A stretch of 64,000 nucleotides of DNA, taken from assembly GCA_041678045.1 (NCBI GenBank), contig JBAYOV010000012.1, positions 10,945 through 74,944 on the forward strand, given 5' to 3'. The notes below the pieces were generated by a model. It searched no databases. It saw nothing but the letters and a program-made list of their open reading frames with translations, and was not told the DNA's origin. Made by a program: the position numbers and the translations under genes. Every line of letters starts with the position of its first letter. The first letter of the stretch is position 1. Below are positions 40,681 to 50,354 of the stretch, piece after piece. This stretch comes from UBA2357 sp041678045 (GTDB lineage: Bacteria; Pseudomonadota; Gammaproteobacteria; Burkholderiales; Rhodocyclaceae).

Positions 40681-43026
40681 ATGCGTATCGCCATTCTCGG
40701 TTTTGCCCTGGGGGTGTGGGGCGTGCAACAGCTGGCGGCCTTGCCGTCGGTGGTGGGGTTGTTGCTGCTCGGGTTTGGAGGGGCTGGCGGCTTGTATCTG
40801 GGGCAAGGCGTGCGTGTGCGCTGGCGGATGTGGGGCGTGCAGTTGTTGTGTGGCGTACTGCTGGGTGGGGCATGGGCCGGGCTGAGGGCGGAGTGGCGTT
40901 TGCAGGAGGCCTTGCCTGAAGACTTGCAGCGGGTGGACATTGTGCTCGAAGGGTGGGTGAATGGCTTGCCGCAATTCAACCCGGAGGTGGGGAGCGTTCG
41001 CTTCGGGTTTGTGGTGGAGCGTGCTGTTGGTGGCGAAGCGGTCCCCCGGCATCTGCTGTTGTCGTGGTATGCGCGAGGGGGCCAGGTTGTGCCGGCGCTG
41101 CGGCCAGGCGAGCGCTGGCAACTGAAGGTGCGCCTGAAGCGTCCCCATGGCTTCAGCAATCCACATGGCTTCGACTATGAGGCGTGGTTGCTGGAGCGGG
41201 GGGTGCGGGCCACGGGACATGTTCGCGCGGATGCGGGCAACCAGCGTGTTGACTCGGGTGTGCATGGCTGGATGAATCGGGTGCATCGCCTGCGGGGCGA
41301 GATCCGCGAGCGCTTTGCACAGCATCTGCCGGATGCGCAGTATGCGGGCATTTTGACGGCTCTGGTGATTGGCGATCAGCGTGGCATTGACGAGGCGCAG
41401 TGGCAGGTCTTTCGTAGCACCGGAGTGGCGCATCTGGTGGCGATCTCGGGCATGCATGTGTCGATGATGGCCGTGCTGTGTGGCGGGATGGTTGGCTGGC
41501 TGTGGCGGCGCAGTGTGCGTCTGATGTTGTGGTGGCCGGCGCGCAAGGCGTCGGTTCTGGCCGGTCTGGTCGGGGCGGCAGGCTATGCACTGCTGGCGGG
41601 CCTGGGTTTGCCCACCCAGCGCGCGCTGGTGATGCTGAGTGTGGCCGCAGTCGGCTATCTGTGTGCCCGGGAAACGCTTGGCAGCCGTTTGTGGGCGCAG
41701 GCCTTGCTGGTGGTGTTGCTGATCGATCCGTGGGCCGTGCTGTCCGCCGGTTTCTGGTTGTCGTTTGCCGCAGTAGGGGCGATTCTGTTCGTGATGAGTG
41801 GCCGCACACACAGGCTGCAGGGGTGGCGTGCCGTGTTGCAGGTGCAACTGGCCATCTCGCTGCTGACGGCACCGCTGTTGCTGCTGCTGTTCAATGCTCT
41901 GCCGCTGGTTTCGCTGCCGGCCAATCTGGTCGCAATCCCGATGATGACGCTGGCCGTCGCGCCGCTGGCGTTGCTGGCGATGATGCCGCCGTTGACCCTG
42001 TTGCTTGATCTGGCGCACTGGATTCTGTCGGTGATGATGCTTTGGCTGGAATGGCTGGCGAGTTGGCCGCTTGCGCTGTGGCAGCAGGCCGCACTTCCTC
42101 CGGGGTTGATGATGGTGGTATGCGGTCTGCTGGTGTGGGCGATGCTGCCCGCCGGCACACCCTCCCGGGCGCTGGCGCTGTGCATGGTCTGTCTGGTTGT
42201 GTGGTCATGGTCACCGCCCAGGCCGGAATCGGGTGAATTTGTTACCAGCGTGCTGGATGTGGGCAATGGCATGGCGGTGCATGTCAGCACCTCCGGGCAT
42301 GATCTGCTGTACGACACCGGGCCGCCGTATGGGCCATCTGCCGATGCGGGCTCACGGGTGATCCTGCCCTATCTGCGAGGGCTGGGTGTGTCACGTCTGA
42401 ATGCGGTGGTGCTTTCGCATGACGACATCGATCACACCGGCGGTGCGGCCACCGTGCAGGCGGCCATGCCGGTTGAGCGTTGGTGGTTTTCTCCAGGCGC
42501 GGCACATGCGGCGCTGCGCGGACGCGGACAGTGGAAAGCGTGTGTTGCGGGTGAAGCCTGGGTGTGGGATGGGGTGCGTTTTGAGTGGTTGCACCCGGGG
42601 CCGGGGGAGGGGATGTTCAGGCGTGACAACGACAACTCGTGCGTTCTCAGGGTGGTCGCCGCGAGTGGACGCAGCCTGTTGCTTGCCGGTGATGTCGAGC
42701 GTGCAGCCGAGGCCAGTTTGCTGAGGCGAGAACGCGAGCGCGGGCGACTGGGCAGCGATGTGGTGCTGGTGCCGCACCACGGCAGTCGCTCCTCTTCGTC
42801 GCCGGACTTCGTGAAGGCCGTTGCGGCGCAGCATGCCGTGCATTCGGCCGGCTATTTGAATGCTTTTGGCCACCCCCACCCCGAGGTGTTGTCACGCTGG
42901 TCACAGGCCGGTGCGCGCAACTGGCGTACCGACCTGCAGGGGGCTGTGCGGGTGCACATGGGAGATGAAGTGTCGGTGAGTGCCCAGCGCAGCCTGAAGC
43001 CACGCTACTGGCACGCGCTGCGATGA
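40681..43026 (+). CDS. comEC: DNA internalization competence protein ComEC/Rec2
   Basis: A 781-residue polytopic membrane protein. After N-terminal helices there is an OB-like extracytoplasmic region, then the Competence domain with HLVAISGMHVSMMAVLCGG and many helices (about residues 230-500). The C-terminal metallo-beta-lactamase domain has VLSHDDIDHTGGA and VPHHGSRSSSSPDFV. It forms the inner-membrane channel for single-stranded DNA during natural transformation. The length is normal. No comEA or comF is adjacent. The region just upstream is the deletion scar, so its original promoter context may have changed. Confidence 0.93.
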   Translation: MRIAILGFALGVWGVQQLAALPSVVGLLLLGFGGAGGLYLGQGVRVRWRMWGVQLLCGVLLGGAWAGLRAEWRLQEALPEDLQRVDIVLEGWVNGLPQFNPEVGSVRFGFVVERAVGGEAVPRHLLLSWYARGGQVVPALRPGERWQLKVRLKRPHGFSNPHGFDYEAWLLERGVRATGHVRADAGNQRVDSGVHGWMNRVHRLRGEIRERFAQHLPDAQYAGILTALVIGDQRGIDEAQWQVFRSTGVAHLVAISGMHVSMMAVLCGGMVGWLWRRSVRLMLWWPARKASVLAGLVGAAGYALLAGLGLPTQRALVMLSVAAVGYLCARETLGSRLWAQALLVVLLIDPWAVLSAGFWLSFAAVGAILFVMSGRTHRLQGWRAVLQVQLAISLLTAPLLLLLFNALPLVSLPANLVAIPMMTLAVAPLALLAMMPPLTLLLDLAHWILSVMMLWLEWLASWPLALWQQAALPPGLMMVVCGLLVWAMLPAGTPSRALALCMVCLVVWSWSPPRPESGEFVTSVLDVGNGMAVHVSTSGHDLLYDTGPPYGPSADAGSRVILPYLRGLGVSRLNAVVLSHDDIDHTGGAATVQAAMPVERWWFSPGAAHAALRGRGQWKACVAGEAWVWDGVRFEWLHPGPGEGMFRRDNDNSCVLRVVAASGRSLLLAGDVERAAEASLLRRERERGRLGSDVVLVPHHGSRSSSSPDFVKAVAAQHAVHSAGYLNAFGHPHPEVLSRWSQAGARNWRTDLQGAVRVHMGDEVSVSAQRSLKPRYWHALR

Positions 43027-43112
43027 CGCAGGGGCGCTCACCGGCCCGGCTTGTGCGGTTAAACTTCCCGCATGCATGTGCATGAGAATATGAGAATGGG
43101 TGGGCCGCTGAT

Positions 43113-44054
43113 ATGGGTTTTGTCGATGCAGTGAGGCGTTGGTTGCGACCCGCCGGGTCGATGGTGCAGGCGGTGGTCGGGCATGAGATGCGGGTGCGCT
43201 CGGTGCAATGTATCGGGCCACATGGGCTGCACCGCATGGCCTATACCGAATGGGGCGATCCGCACAACCGCAAGGTGCTGGTGTGCGTGCATGGTCTGAC
43301 CCGCAACGGGCGCGACTTCGATGATCTGGCGCGCAGCCTGGCCGACGAATACCGCGTGGTGTGCCCGGATGTGGTTGGACGAGGGCGCAGCGACTGGCTG
43401 GGGGTGAAGGATGACTACGGTTTCCCGCTGTATGTGTCGGATATGGTCACGCTGCTTGCCAGGCTGGATGCCGAGACGGTGCACTGGGTGGGCACCTCGA
43501 TGGGGGGCATCATCGGCATGTTGCTGGCCAGCCAGCCGCACACGCCGATCGAGCGCCTGGTGCTCAATGATGTGGGGCCGGTGATCACCGCCGCCTCACT
43601 GCGCCGGATTGGCGAGTATGTGGGGCGCGCGCCCCTGTTTGCGGACATGGGCGAGGCGGAGGCCTGGCTTCGGGAAGTGGGCGCTTCGTTCGGGCCGCTG
43701 ACCGATGCCCAGTGGCAGCACATCACGCAGCATTCGGTGGGCCCTGTCCCGGGGGGCTATGCGGTGGTGTACGACCCCGGCATTGGCGAAGTCTTCCGCA
43801 AAACTCCGCTGCTCGCGGATGTGAGTCTGTGGGAGGTGTATGACCACATCCGCTGCCCCACGCTGGCCATTCGTGGGGCTGAATCGGATCTGCTGGAGGC
43901 TTCCACCCTGCATGCCATGGGGCAGCGCGGTCCGTGTGCCGAGTGCGTGGAGTTTCCCGGTGTGGGGCACGCGCCAATGCTCATGGATGCAGGGCAGATC
44001 GCCCGGGTCAGGGGGTTTTTGCTGGGTGCTGAAAGCGGATCGATGCGGAGTTGA
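43113..44054 (+). CDS. Alpha/beta hydrolase
   Basis: A 313-residue serine hydrolase. The oxyanion segment is VCVHGLTRNGRDFDDLA, the nucleophile elbow GTSMGG, the acid in RGAESDLL and the histidine in GVGHAPMLMDAG. The N-terminal 30 residues are an extension rather than a signal peptide. It may be an esterase or C-C hydrolase; the substrate is unknown. Its 3' end overlaps the convergent msrB gene by 47 bases, a tail-to-tail overlap that is real in both frames. Confidence 0.85.
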   Translation: MGFVDAVRRWLRPAGSMVQAVVGHEMRVRSVQCIGPHGLHRMAYTEWGDPHNRKVLVCVHGLTRNGRDFDDLARSLADEYRVVCPDVVGRGRSDWLGVKDDYGFPLYVSDMVTLLARLDAETVHWVGTSMGGIIGMLLASQPHTPIERLVLNDVGPVITAASLRRIGEYVGRAPLFADMGEAEAWLREVGASFGPLTDAQWQHITQHSVGPVPGGYAVVYDPGIGEVFRKTPLLADVSLWEVYDHIRCPTLAIRGAESDLLEASTLHAMGQRGPCAECVEFPGVGHAPMLMDAGQIARVRGFLLGAESGSMRS

Positions 44055-44490
44055 TGCAGTAGCGCAGCCCGGTGGGTGCCGGACCATCTTCGAAGACATG
44101 GCCAAGATGGGCACCGCAGTGCCGGCACAGCACTTCGGTGCGGTGCATGAAATGGCTGTGATCGTCCTGTTCGGCAACGTTCTCCGCGTTTGCGGCCGCC
44201 CAGAAACTGGGCCAGCCGCAGCCGGCGTCGAACTTGTGGGCCGCATCGAACAGTGGGGTGTCGCAGCAGATGCAGCGATACGTGCCTGCCGCCCAGTGAT
44301 TCCAGTAGGCACCGGTGAACGGTCGTTCGGTGCCTTTTTCCCGGGTCACATGATATTGCTCCGGGGTCAGGCGGGCACGCCAGCGGGTGTCGGAGTGGAC
44401 GTCACGGGCATCCGCAAGCGCCTCGGAAACGGGCTCGGTGGTTTCTTCCGAGCCGGGGGCTTTGTCGTCGTGGCCTTTCCTGTCGCTCAT
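44008..44490 (-). CDS. msrB: Peptide-methionine (R)-S-oxide reductase
   Basis: A 160-residue cytoplasmic enzyme that repairs methionine-R-sulfoxide. The zinc cysteines are in YRCICCDTPLF and VLCRHCGAHLGHVFEDG. The substrate pocket is GCGWPSFW, and the catalytic cysteine lies in LRYCINSASIRF. It has an acidic, low-complexity N-terminal extension of about 35 residues (KGHDDKAPGSEETTEPVSEA) before the domain. No signal peptide is visible. Its 3' end overlaps the hydrolase gene; the DUF2863 gene lies 20 bases upstream on the same strand. Confidence 0.95.
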   Translation of the reverse strand: MSDRKGHDDKAPGSEETTEPVSEALADARDVHSDTRWRARLTPEQYHVTREKGTERPFTGAYWNHWAAGTYRCICCDTPLFDAAHKFDAGCGWPSFWAAANAENVAEQDDHSHFMHRTEVLCRHCGAHLGHVFEDGPAPTGLRYCINSASIRFQHPAKTP

Positions 44491-44510
44491 GGCGTGCTCC
44501 TGTGTGGGCC

Positions 44511-45683
44511 TCAGTGCAGATGGCGCGGCGTCTGCTCGGCGTGTTCCTCGGGCATTTCTGCATGCACGATCTCACCGTCGGGGGAGGCGTACAGCGGTGA
44601 GCCGCAGTCATCGCAGTATTCCAGCGGAAAACGGTGCTCGAGGTTGACGATGTCATTGACGCCGCATTCACGCAGCACGGCTTCGATTTCGGTGGCGATG
44701 TCGGAGTTGTCGTCCTCCGGCCCGAGCAACGGCCACACCACCCCGTGCATCACCTGATCGTCGCCGTGGCGGGTGAAGCTGATGCGGTATTCCTGCAATT
44801 GCCGGTCGTGGAAAGGGGCAATCACGGCCCGCAGCCCGGATGACGGAATCTGCAGTTCGGCGCCGAGAAAGGCCACCGACGCATGGATCGCGTACGGTCG
44901 GCTGGAGCGATCGGCCTGACGGCTGGCTGCAAAGTAGGCCTCCGGCAGCACGACTTCGATTGCGCAGCCCGGCAGCAGCGGGGTGATGCAGGCCCCGCCC
45001 TGACTGCGCCACTGGCCAAGCGCCTGTTTGCGGTCGCTGCCGGTGCTTTCCTGCCAGTTGAACAGGGGCTGGTCACGCGGCACTGCCACGGCGGCGAGAA
45101 GGTAGCGGGTGTCGGACAGGAAGTGCACGGTCTCGGGCATGTTGCTGGTGTCGATGTGCAGGTCCTGGTTGTCCAGCGCGGCGCGCCCCAGAATGGCGGC
45201 AAATTCTGCGGTGGCGCAGTAGCCTTGCGGCAACTGGTCGGGGCTGAACAGGAAGTCGGCCACGGCCACCTGTGCCCCTTCGGCCAGCACATGGGCCTGC
45301 AGATGCACGCGCAGGTTGGCCATCACCGCCTTGGGCACGGTGTGGGTCGGGATGCGGAAGCGTGACCAGGCGAGCACCGGTGCGGCCAGCAGCAGGATGT
45401 CGTGCGCTTCGGATACGCCCAGCGCGTTCTCGGCACGCGATTCGATGCAGTCCGCCAGTTCTTCGTAGGCTCGCATCTCGGTGTTGTACAGATGATCGAG
45501 CGCGGCATTGAGCGCTTCTTCATCGTGGTTGCCGAGCAGGGTGTCGATGTGTGAGGACAGTTGCGATTCCCAGTAGCGGTCCTCGGCACGACTGCCGGAC
45601 TCGGCCAGCCCGGTGGCCAGCCAGACCAGTTGTTCGGCGCCGCCGGCGAGACCGCCACGGCGTTTCTGTCGGGTTCTTTTCAT
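44511..45683 (-). CDS. DUF2863 family protein
   Basis: A 390-residue soluble protein that I recognise as the betaproteobacterial DUF2863 family by its start (MKRTRQKRRGGLAGGAEQLV), EALNAALDHLYNTEMRAYEE and the overall length. The C-terminus has a zinc-like CDDCGSPLYASPDGEIVHAE. No catalytic signature is known to me. It lies 69 bases downstream of ppsR on the same strand and 20 bases before msrB, so co-transcription is possible. The function is unknown. Confidence 0.75.
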   Translation of the reverse strand: MKRTRQKRRGGLAGGAEQLVWLATGLAESGSRAEDRYWESQLSSHIDTLLGNHDEEALNAALDHLYNTEMRAYEELADCIESRAENALGVSEAHDILLLAAPVLAWSRFRIPTHTVPKAVMANLRVHLQAHVLAEGAQVAVADFLFSPDQLPQGYCATAEFAAILGRAALDNQDLHIDTSNMPETVHFLSDTRYLLAAVAVPRDQPLFNWQESTGSDRKQALGQWRSQGGACITPLLPGCAIEVVLPEAYFAASRQADRSSRPYAIHASVAFLGAELQIPSSGLRAVIAPFHDRQLQEYRISFTRHGDDQVMHGVVWPLLGPEDDNSDIATEIEAVLRECGVNDIVNLEHRFPLEYCDDCGSPLYASPDGEIVHAEMPEEHAEQTPRHLH

Positions 45684-45752
45684 TGCTTCCTCGGAGGTTT
45701 GCTTGATTCTGCGTGGTTTTGCGTGATTTTTCGGGGGCGTCCGGAGGCTGTC

Positions 45753-46586
45753 TCAGAAGCCCGGGTTCTTCAGTCTGACGGCCTGCAGGATGATTGCGGA
45801 GATTTCCTCGATCGACTTGGTGGTTGAGTCGAGCCAGGGGATGTTCTCGCGGCGCATCATCTTCTGGGCCGCATCGATTTCGTAGCGGCAGTTGTCGAGT
45901 GAGGCGTAGCGGCTGTTCGGGCGGCGCTCCTGGCGAATCTGGACCAGGCGCTCCGGGGCGATGGTCAGGCCAAACAGCTTGCGACGGTGGTTGTTGAGTT
46001 CTCCGGGCAGCTTGTTGCGCTCGAAATCTTCCGGAATCAGTGGGTAGTTCGCCGCCTTCACGCCGAACTGCATGGCCAGGTACAGGCTGGTGGGCGTTTT
46101 GCCGGAGCGTGACACGCCCACCAGGATCACATCTGCATCGGCCAGTTCGCCGTCGGAGGATACCCCATCATCGTGGGCCATGGCGTAATTGATCGCTTCG
46201 ATGCGCGCCTTGTAGTTCTGGCTGTCCGCAATGCCGTGAAAACGGCCGACCGCGTGCGTGGAGCGCATGCCCAGTTCGGCTTCCAGCGGGCCGATGAATT
46301 GCTCGAACAGATCGACGAACAGGGCATCGATGCCCTGCATGCCCCTGATCGTCTCAGGATTGACCAGGGTGCTGAAAACGATTGGGCGCATGCCGTCCTT
46401 GCGTGCCGCTTCGCGAATTTGCCGACCACAGTCGATGGCCTTGTCGAGGTCGTCGACAAAGGGCATGCGCACCTGCCTGAAGTTGAACTCCGGGAACTGG
46501 GCAAGCAGGCTGTGACCGAGTGTTTCGGCGGTGATGCCGGTGCCGTCCGAGATGAAAAACACGGTGCGGGGGGTGGATGGGCTCAT
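45753..46586 (-). CDS. ppsR: Phosphoenolpyruvate synthase regulatory protein (kinase/pyrophosphorylase)
   Basis: A 277-residue DUF299 bifunctional enzyme. It phosphorylates PpsA on a threonine using ADP to inactivate it, and reverses this by phosphorolysis. The nucleotide loop is GVSRSGKTPTSLYLA. The start FFISDGTGITAETLGHSLLAQF and TGQ-like end segments are characteristic. It is divergent from ppsA with a 119-base shared promoter region, the usual partner arrangement. The start at 46586 gives the standard N-terminus. Confidence 0.95.
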   Translation of the reverse strand: MSPSTPRTVFFISDGTGITAETLGHSLLAQFPEFNFRQVRMPFVDDLDKAIDCGRQIREAARKDGMRPIVFSTLVNPETIRGMQGIDALFVDLFEQFIGPLEAELGMRSTHAVGRFHGIADSQNYKARIEAINYAMAHDDGVSSDGELADADVILVGVSRSGKTPTSLYLAMQFGVKAANYPLIPEDFERNKLPGELNNHRRKLFGLTIAPERLVQIRQERRPNSRYASLDNCRYEIDAAQKMMRRENIPWLDSTTKSIEEISAIILQAVRLKNPGF

Positions 46587-46705
46587 GATCGTCCGTGCGG
46601 TTGCGTGGAAAAGTGCACAAAGCCGCACACAAGTGGTGCGGCACAGCAGCAAAGTTCGGTAAAATCACATTTTGCGTTTTCCCCAACATTTTCGGAAGGC
46701 CATTC
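46587..46705. promoter_or_regulatory. Divergent ppsR/ppsA promoter region
   Basis: It contains GCCGCAC (46622-46628) and GTGCGGC (46636-46642) as inverted arms around seven bases, and a TAAAAT -10-like hexamer at 46660-46665 for ppsA. The -35 region is poor, so an activator may be involved. Confidence 0.5.
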
Positions 46706-49069
46706 ATGTCCCGCTACGTCATCCCCTTCACTGAACTTCGCATGACCGACGTCGATAAAGTCGGCGGCAAGAACGCTTCGCTTGGCGAAATGATCAGCCA
46801 GTTGCCTGCCAGCGTGCGGGTGCCGGGCGGTTTTGCCACGACGGCAGACGCTTACCGCGAGTTCCTGGCACATCAGGGGCTGGCTGACCGGATTCATGCC
46901 GCACTCGAATCGCTGGATGTGGACGATGTGGATGCGCTGGTCAAGATTGGCGCCCACATCCGTCAGTGGATTGTCGATACGCCGTTCCCGGCCCAGCTCG
47001 AGGCTGAAATCAAGGCTGCGTATGAGCAGATCACCTCGGAAGGGGAAGGCAGCTTTGCGGTGCGCTCCTCGGCGACGGCCGAAGACCTCCCGGATGCCTC
47101 GTTTGCGGGTCAGCAGGAAACCTTCCTGAACATCCACGGCTACGAGAACATCCTGCACGCGATGAAGGAAGTGTTCGCGTCCCTGTACAACGACCGGGCG
47201 ATCGCCTACCGGGTGCACAAGGGTTTTACCCATGCCGAAGTGGCCCTGTCGGCTGGCGTGCAGCGCATGGTGCGCTCGGATACCGGTGCCTCCGGTGTGA
47301 TGTTTACCATCGATACCGAATCGGGCTTTTCCGACGTGGTGTTCATCACCGCCTCCTACGGCCTGGGCGAAACCGTGGTGCAGGGCGCGGTGAACCCGGA
47401 CGAATTCTATGTGCACAAGCCCACTCTGGCCTTGGGCAAGCCGGCCGTGGTGCGCCGCAACCTGGGTTCGAAGCTGATCAAGATGGTGTTTGCCGACAAG
47501 GCCGAGGCCGGCAAGTCGGTGCGTACCGTGGATGTGGCCGAAGCCGACCGCAACCGTTTCTCGCTCACCGACGAGGACGTGCTCGAACTCGCCCGCTATG
47601 CGGTGATCATCGAGCAGCACTATGGTCGCCCGATGGACATCGAGTGGGGTAAAGACGGTGTGGATGGCAAGCTCTACATCCTGCAGGCCCGTCCCGAGAC
47701 GGTGAAGTCGCAGTCCTCCGGGCTGGTGATGGAAAAGTACCGCCTCAAGCAGTACGGCAAGGCACTCACCCACGGCCGTGCGATCGGCCAGAAGATCGGT
47801 GCCGGCACCGTGCGCGTGGTGAAGGATGCCTCCGAAATGAACCGTGTGCAGGCCGGCGACATCCTGGTCACCGACATGACCGACCCCAACTGGGAGCCGG
47901 TGATGAAGCGCGCCAGCGCCATTGTCACCAATCGCGGCGGGCGTACCTGCCACGCGGCGATCATCGCGCGTGAGCTGGGCATTCCGGCCATCGTCGGCTG
48001 CGGCAACGCCACCGAGGTGCTGGAAGAGGGCGATTCGGTCACCGTCTCCTGCGCCGAAGGCGACACCGGTTATGTGTATCGCGGCAAGCTGGAATTCGAG
48101 GTCATCACCACCGACATGGGCAACTTGCCCGACATTCCGGTGAAGATCATGATGAACGTGGGCAACCCGGAACTCGCCTTCGAGTTTGCGCAGATTCCCA
48201 ACGGTGGCGTTGGTCTGGCGCGGGTGGAGTTCGTCATCAACAACATGATCGGCATTCACCCGAAGGCGATCCTTGAGCTGGGCCAGGTGCCGGCCAACCT
48301 GCGTGACGAGATCACGCGTCGTTCGCGCGGTTACGCCACGCCCAAGCAGTTCTTCATCGAAAAGCTGGTCGAAGGCATTGCCACGATTGCGGCCGCCTTC
48401 TATCCGAAGCCGGTGATCGTGCGCATGTCGGACTTCAAGTCCAACGAATACCGCAAGCTGCTCGGTGGCGACATCTATGAGCCGGAAGAGGAAAACCCGA
48501 TGCTGGGTTTCCGTGGTGCTTCGCGCTACATCGCGCATTCTTTCCGTGACTGCTTCGAGATGGAAGTGGCCGCCATGAAGCGGGTGCGCAACGAGTTGGG
48601 GCTCACCAACGTGCAGGTGATGATCCCCTTCGTGCGCAATCTGGAAGAAGCTGCCGGGGTGGTCGAGTTGCTCGCCGAACACGGTCTGAAGCGTGGTGAA
48701 GACGACCTGAAGCTGATCATGATGTGCGAGATCCCCTCCAACGCCATCCTGGCCGACCGTTTCCTGGAATATTTCGACGGTTTCTCCATCGGCTCGAACG
48801 ACCTGACCCAGCTCACCCTTGGGCTGGACCGCGATTCCGGTCTGGTGGCGCACGCCTTCGACGAGCGCGATCCGGCGGTCAAGCAGCTGCTTTCCATGGC
48901 CATCCAGAGCGCCAACAAGCTCGATAAATATGTCGGCATCTGCGGCCAAGGGCCGTCCGACCATGCTGATTTTGCCGAATGGCTGATGGACGAAGGCATC
49001 CAGACCATCTCGCTGAACCCCGACACGGTGGTCGATACCTGGCTGAAGCTCGCCGCGCATCGCAAGTGA
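46706..49069 (+). CDS. ppsA: Phosphoenolpyruvate synthase
   Basis: A 787-residue enzyme that converts pyruvate and ATP to PEP, AMP and phosphate for gluconeogenesis. The N-terminal ATP-grasp part begins KVGGKNASLGEMI and has FAVRSSATAEDLPDASFAGQ. The phospho-histidine lies in GGRTCHAAIIARELG, with the PpsR-target threonine beside it. The C-terminal PEP-binding barrel holds GSNDLTQLTLGLDRDS and the active-site cysteine in VGICGQGPSD. The length is standard. It pairs with the divergent ppsR. Confidence 0.97.
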   Translation: MSRYVIPFTELRMTDVDKVGGKNASLGEMISQLPASVRVPGGFATTADAYREFLAHQGLADRIHAALESLDVDDVDALVKIGAHIRQWIVDTPFPAQLEAEIKAAYEQITSEGEGSFAVRSSATAEDLPDASFAGQQETFLNIHGYENILHAMKEVFASLYNDRAIAYRVHKGFTHAEVALSAGVQRMVRSDTGASGVMFTIDTESGFSDVVFITASYGLGETVVQGAVNPDEFYVHKPTLALGKPAVVRRNLGSKLIKMVFADKAEAGKSVRTVDVAEADRNRFSLTDEDVLELARYAVIIEQHYGRPMDIEWGKDGVDGKLYILQARPETVKSQSSGLVMEKYRLKQYGKALTHGRAIGQKIGAGTVRVVKDASEMNRVQAGDILVTDMTDPNWEPVMKRASAIVTNRGGRTCHAAIIARELGIPAIVGCGNATEVLEEGDSVTVSCAEGDTGYVYRGKLEFEVITTDMGNLPDIPVKIMMNVGNPELAFEFAQIPNGGVGLARVEFVINNMIGIHPKAILELGQVPANLRDEITRRSRGYATPKQFFIEKLVEGIATIAAAFYPKPVIVRMSDFKSNEYRKLLGGDIYEPEEENPMLGFRGASRYIAHSFRDCFEMEVAAMKRVRNELGLTNVQVMIPFVRNLEEAAGVVELLAEHGLKRGEDDLKLIMMCEIPSNAILADRFLEYFDGFSIGSNDLTQLTLGLDRDSGLVAHAFDERDPAVKQLLSMAIQSANKLDKYVGICGQGPSDHADFAEWLMDEGIQTISLNPDTVVDTWLKLAAHRK

Positions 49070-49116
49070 CGGGTTGGGGCACGGGCGCATCGGTCCGTGC
49101 CTGCGCAGGCTGACAT

Positions 49117-49140
49117 GACGGCAGTCTCCGGACTGCCGTC
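49117..49140 (+). terminator. Hairpin after ppsA
   Basis: GACGGCAGTC and GACTGCCGTC form a perfect 10-base stem with a TCCG loop, about 48 bases after the stop. The following bases are not a clear T-run (GTTGCGTT), so the efficiency is uncertain. Confidence 0.55.
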
Positions 49141-49325
49141 GTTGCGTTCACTGTCTCATTCCGGAGTGAAACAAGACATGTCTTTGGTGTTAGACTTCCG
49201 CGTTCGTTTTTCATTTTGTCCAACAGTGTTGAGACAAATACAACCCGGGTGACCGGTGTGTCACCCCCAGTCATCGATCTGAACAAGCGTTCGCGTGGGT
49301 GTTTGGCGGAGCAGGAGTTTCGAGC

Positions 49326-50336
49326 ATGGCTTTCATGATTGTTTCAGCGGGACGGGTTGCATCGTCGGCAACGCGCACCGTGCGCCTGAGTGTCATGGTG
49401 GTGTCGCTGCTGGTTGTGGTGCTGACGATGTTTGCGGCCGGTTTGCTGGTCGGAGCCAGGTGGCTGCCGGATTCACGCAGCGGGGCGCCGATGCCGCAGC
49501 CTGAGCACGTGGCTGCCGTGGAGGCTCCGGTGACGCCTGAATTGCCGGAAGTAACGCCTGCCCGTGTTGCAGAGGACGCGGAGGACCGCTTGCTGATCGA
49601 ACGCTTGGGCGAGCTCTCGGGACGGGTGATACAGTTGGAAGCCGAGGCGATGGCGCTCACCGAGCGTATCGGCGCGATTCAGGATTTCGAAGCCCGGGTT
49701 GCCGGTCAGGATTTCGAGAACATCAAGGGGCGGCTGGCGAAGACGCCGCCTGGCCGGTCGTCCGGTGGTCCGCTGCTTGAGGCCTTGCCCGAGCCGTCAG
49801 CGCAGCCGTCCCTCACGGCGCCGTCACTGACCGCTGAAATGCTCGACCAGATGGTGGGTGTCGAATCCGAGATCGGCCGTTTGGCCGCGCTGCTTTCCGA
49901 GCTCGACCGGCTTGCAGCGAGCATCAACATTACCCATCTGTCCTTTCCGGGGCGTTCGCCCATGCCCGATCAGCGCATCACCTCGGCGTTCGGCAACCGG
50001 ATCGACCCATTCAACCGGCGTCGCGCCTTCCACAGCGGGGTGGATTATCCCGCGCCCAAGGGAAGTCCGATTCATGCCAGTGCCGGTGGCAAGGTGATTT
50101 TTGCGGGGCGTCGCCCGTTTTATGGCAACACGGTGGAGATCGACCACGGTGCCGGGCTGGTGACGCGTTATGCGCACGCCTCCCGCCTGAATGTGAAGCT
50201 GGGTGATGTGGTGATGCCCGGCGAAAAGATTGCGGAAGTGGGTTCCACCGGGCGTTCCACCGGGCCGCATCTGCATTTCGAAATTCTCAAGGATGGACAT
50301 TTTGTCGATCCGACCGTTTATCTGGCCCGCTTCTGA
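49326..50336 (+). CDS. M23-family peptidoglycan endopeptidase with N-terminal membrane anchor
   Basis: A 336-residue protein. One membrane helix (LSVMVVSLLVVVLTMFAAGL) is followed by a coiled-coil/linker region (residues about 85-200) and a C-terminal M23 domain. Zinc ligands and catalytic residues are intact: HSGVDYPAPKG and HLHFEILKDG, with SAFGNRIDPFNRR before them. It should cleave peptide cross-links in the periplasm. It lies 18 bases before a small coiled-coil gene and close to a bactofilin gene, an arrangement linked elsewhere to cell-shape control. The ATG at 49326 follows AGGAG. Confidence 0.9.
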   Translation: MAFMIVSAGRVASSATRTVRLSVMVVSLLVVVLTMFAAGLLVGARWLPDSRSGAPMPQPEHVAAVEAPVTPELPEVTPARVAEDAEDRLLIERLGELSGRVIQLEAEAMALTERIGAIQDFEARVAGQDFENIKGRLAKTPPGRSSGGPLLEALPEPSAQPSLTAPSLTAEMLDQMVGVESEIGRLAALLSELDRLAASINITHLSFPGRSPMPDQRITSAFGNRIDPFNRRRAFHSGVDYPAPKGSPIHASAGGKVIFAGRRPFYGNTVEIDHGAGLVTRYAHASRLNVKLGDVVMPGEKIAEVGSTGRSTGPHLHFEILKDGHFVDPTVYLARF

Positions 50337-50354
50337 TCTGAGCTTCCTGTCATC

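Noticed and set aside
46583..49090. An 835-codon open frame on the minus strand opposite ppsA
   Set aside because: It is the mirror of a highly conserved, high-GC gene. The translation is histidine/glycine-rich without family motifs and has no ribosome site.
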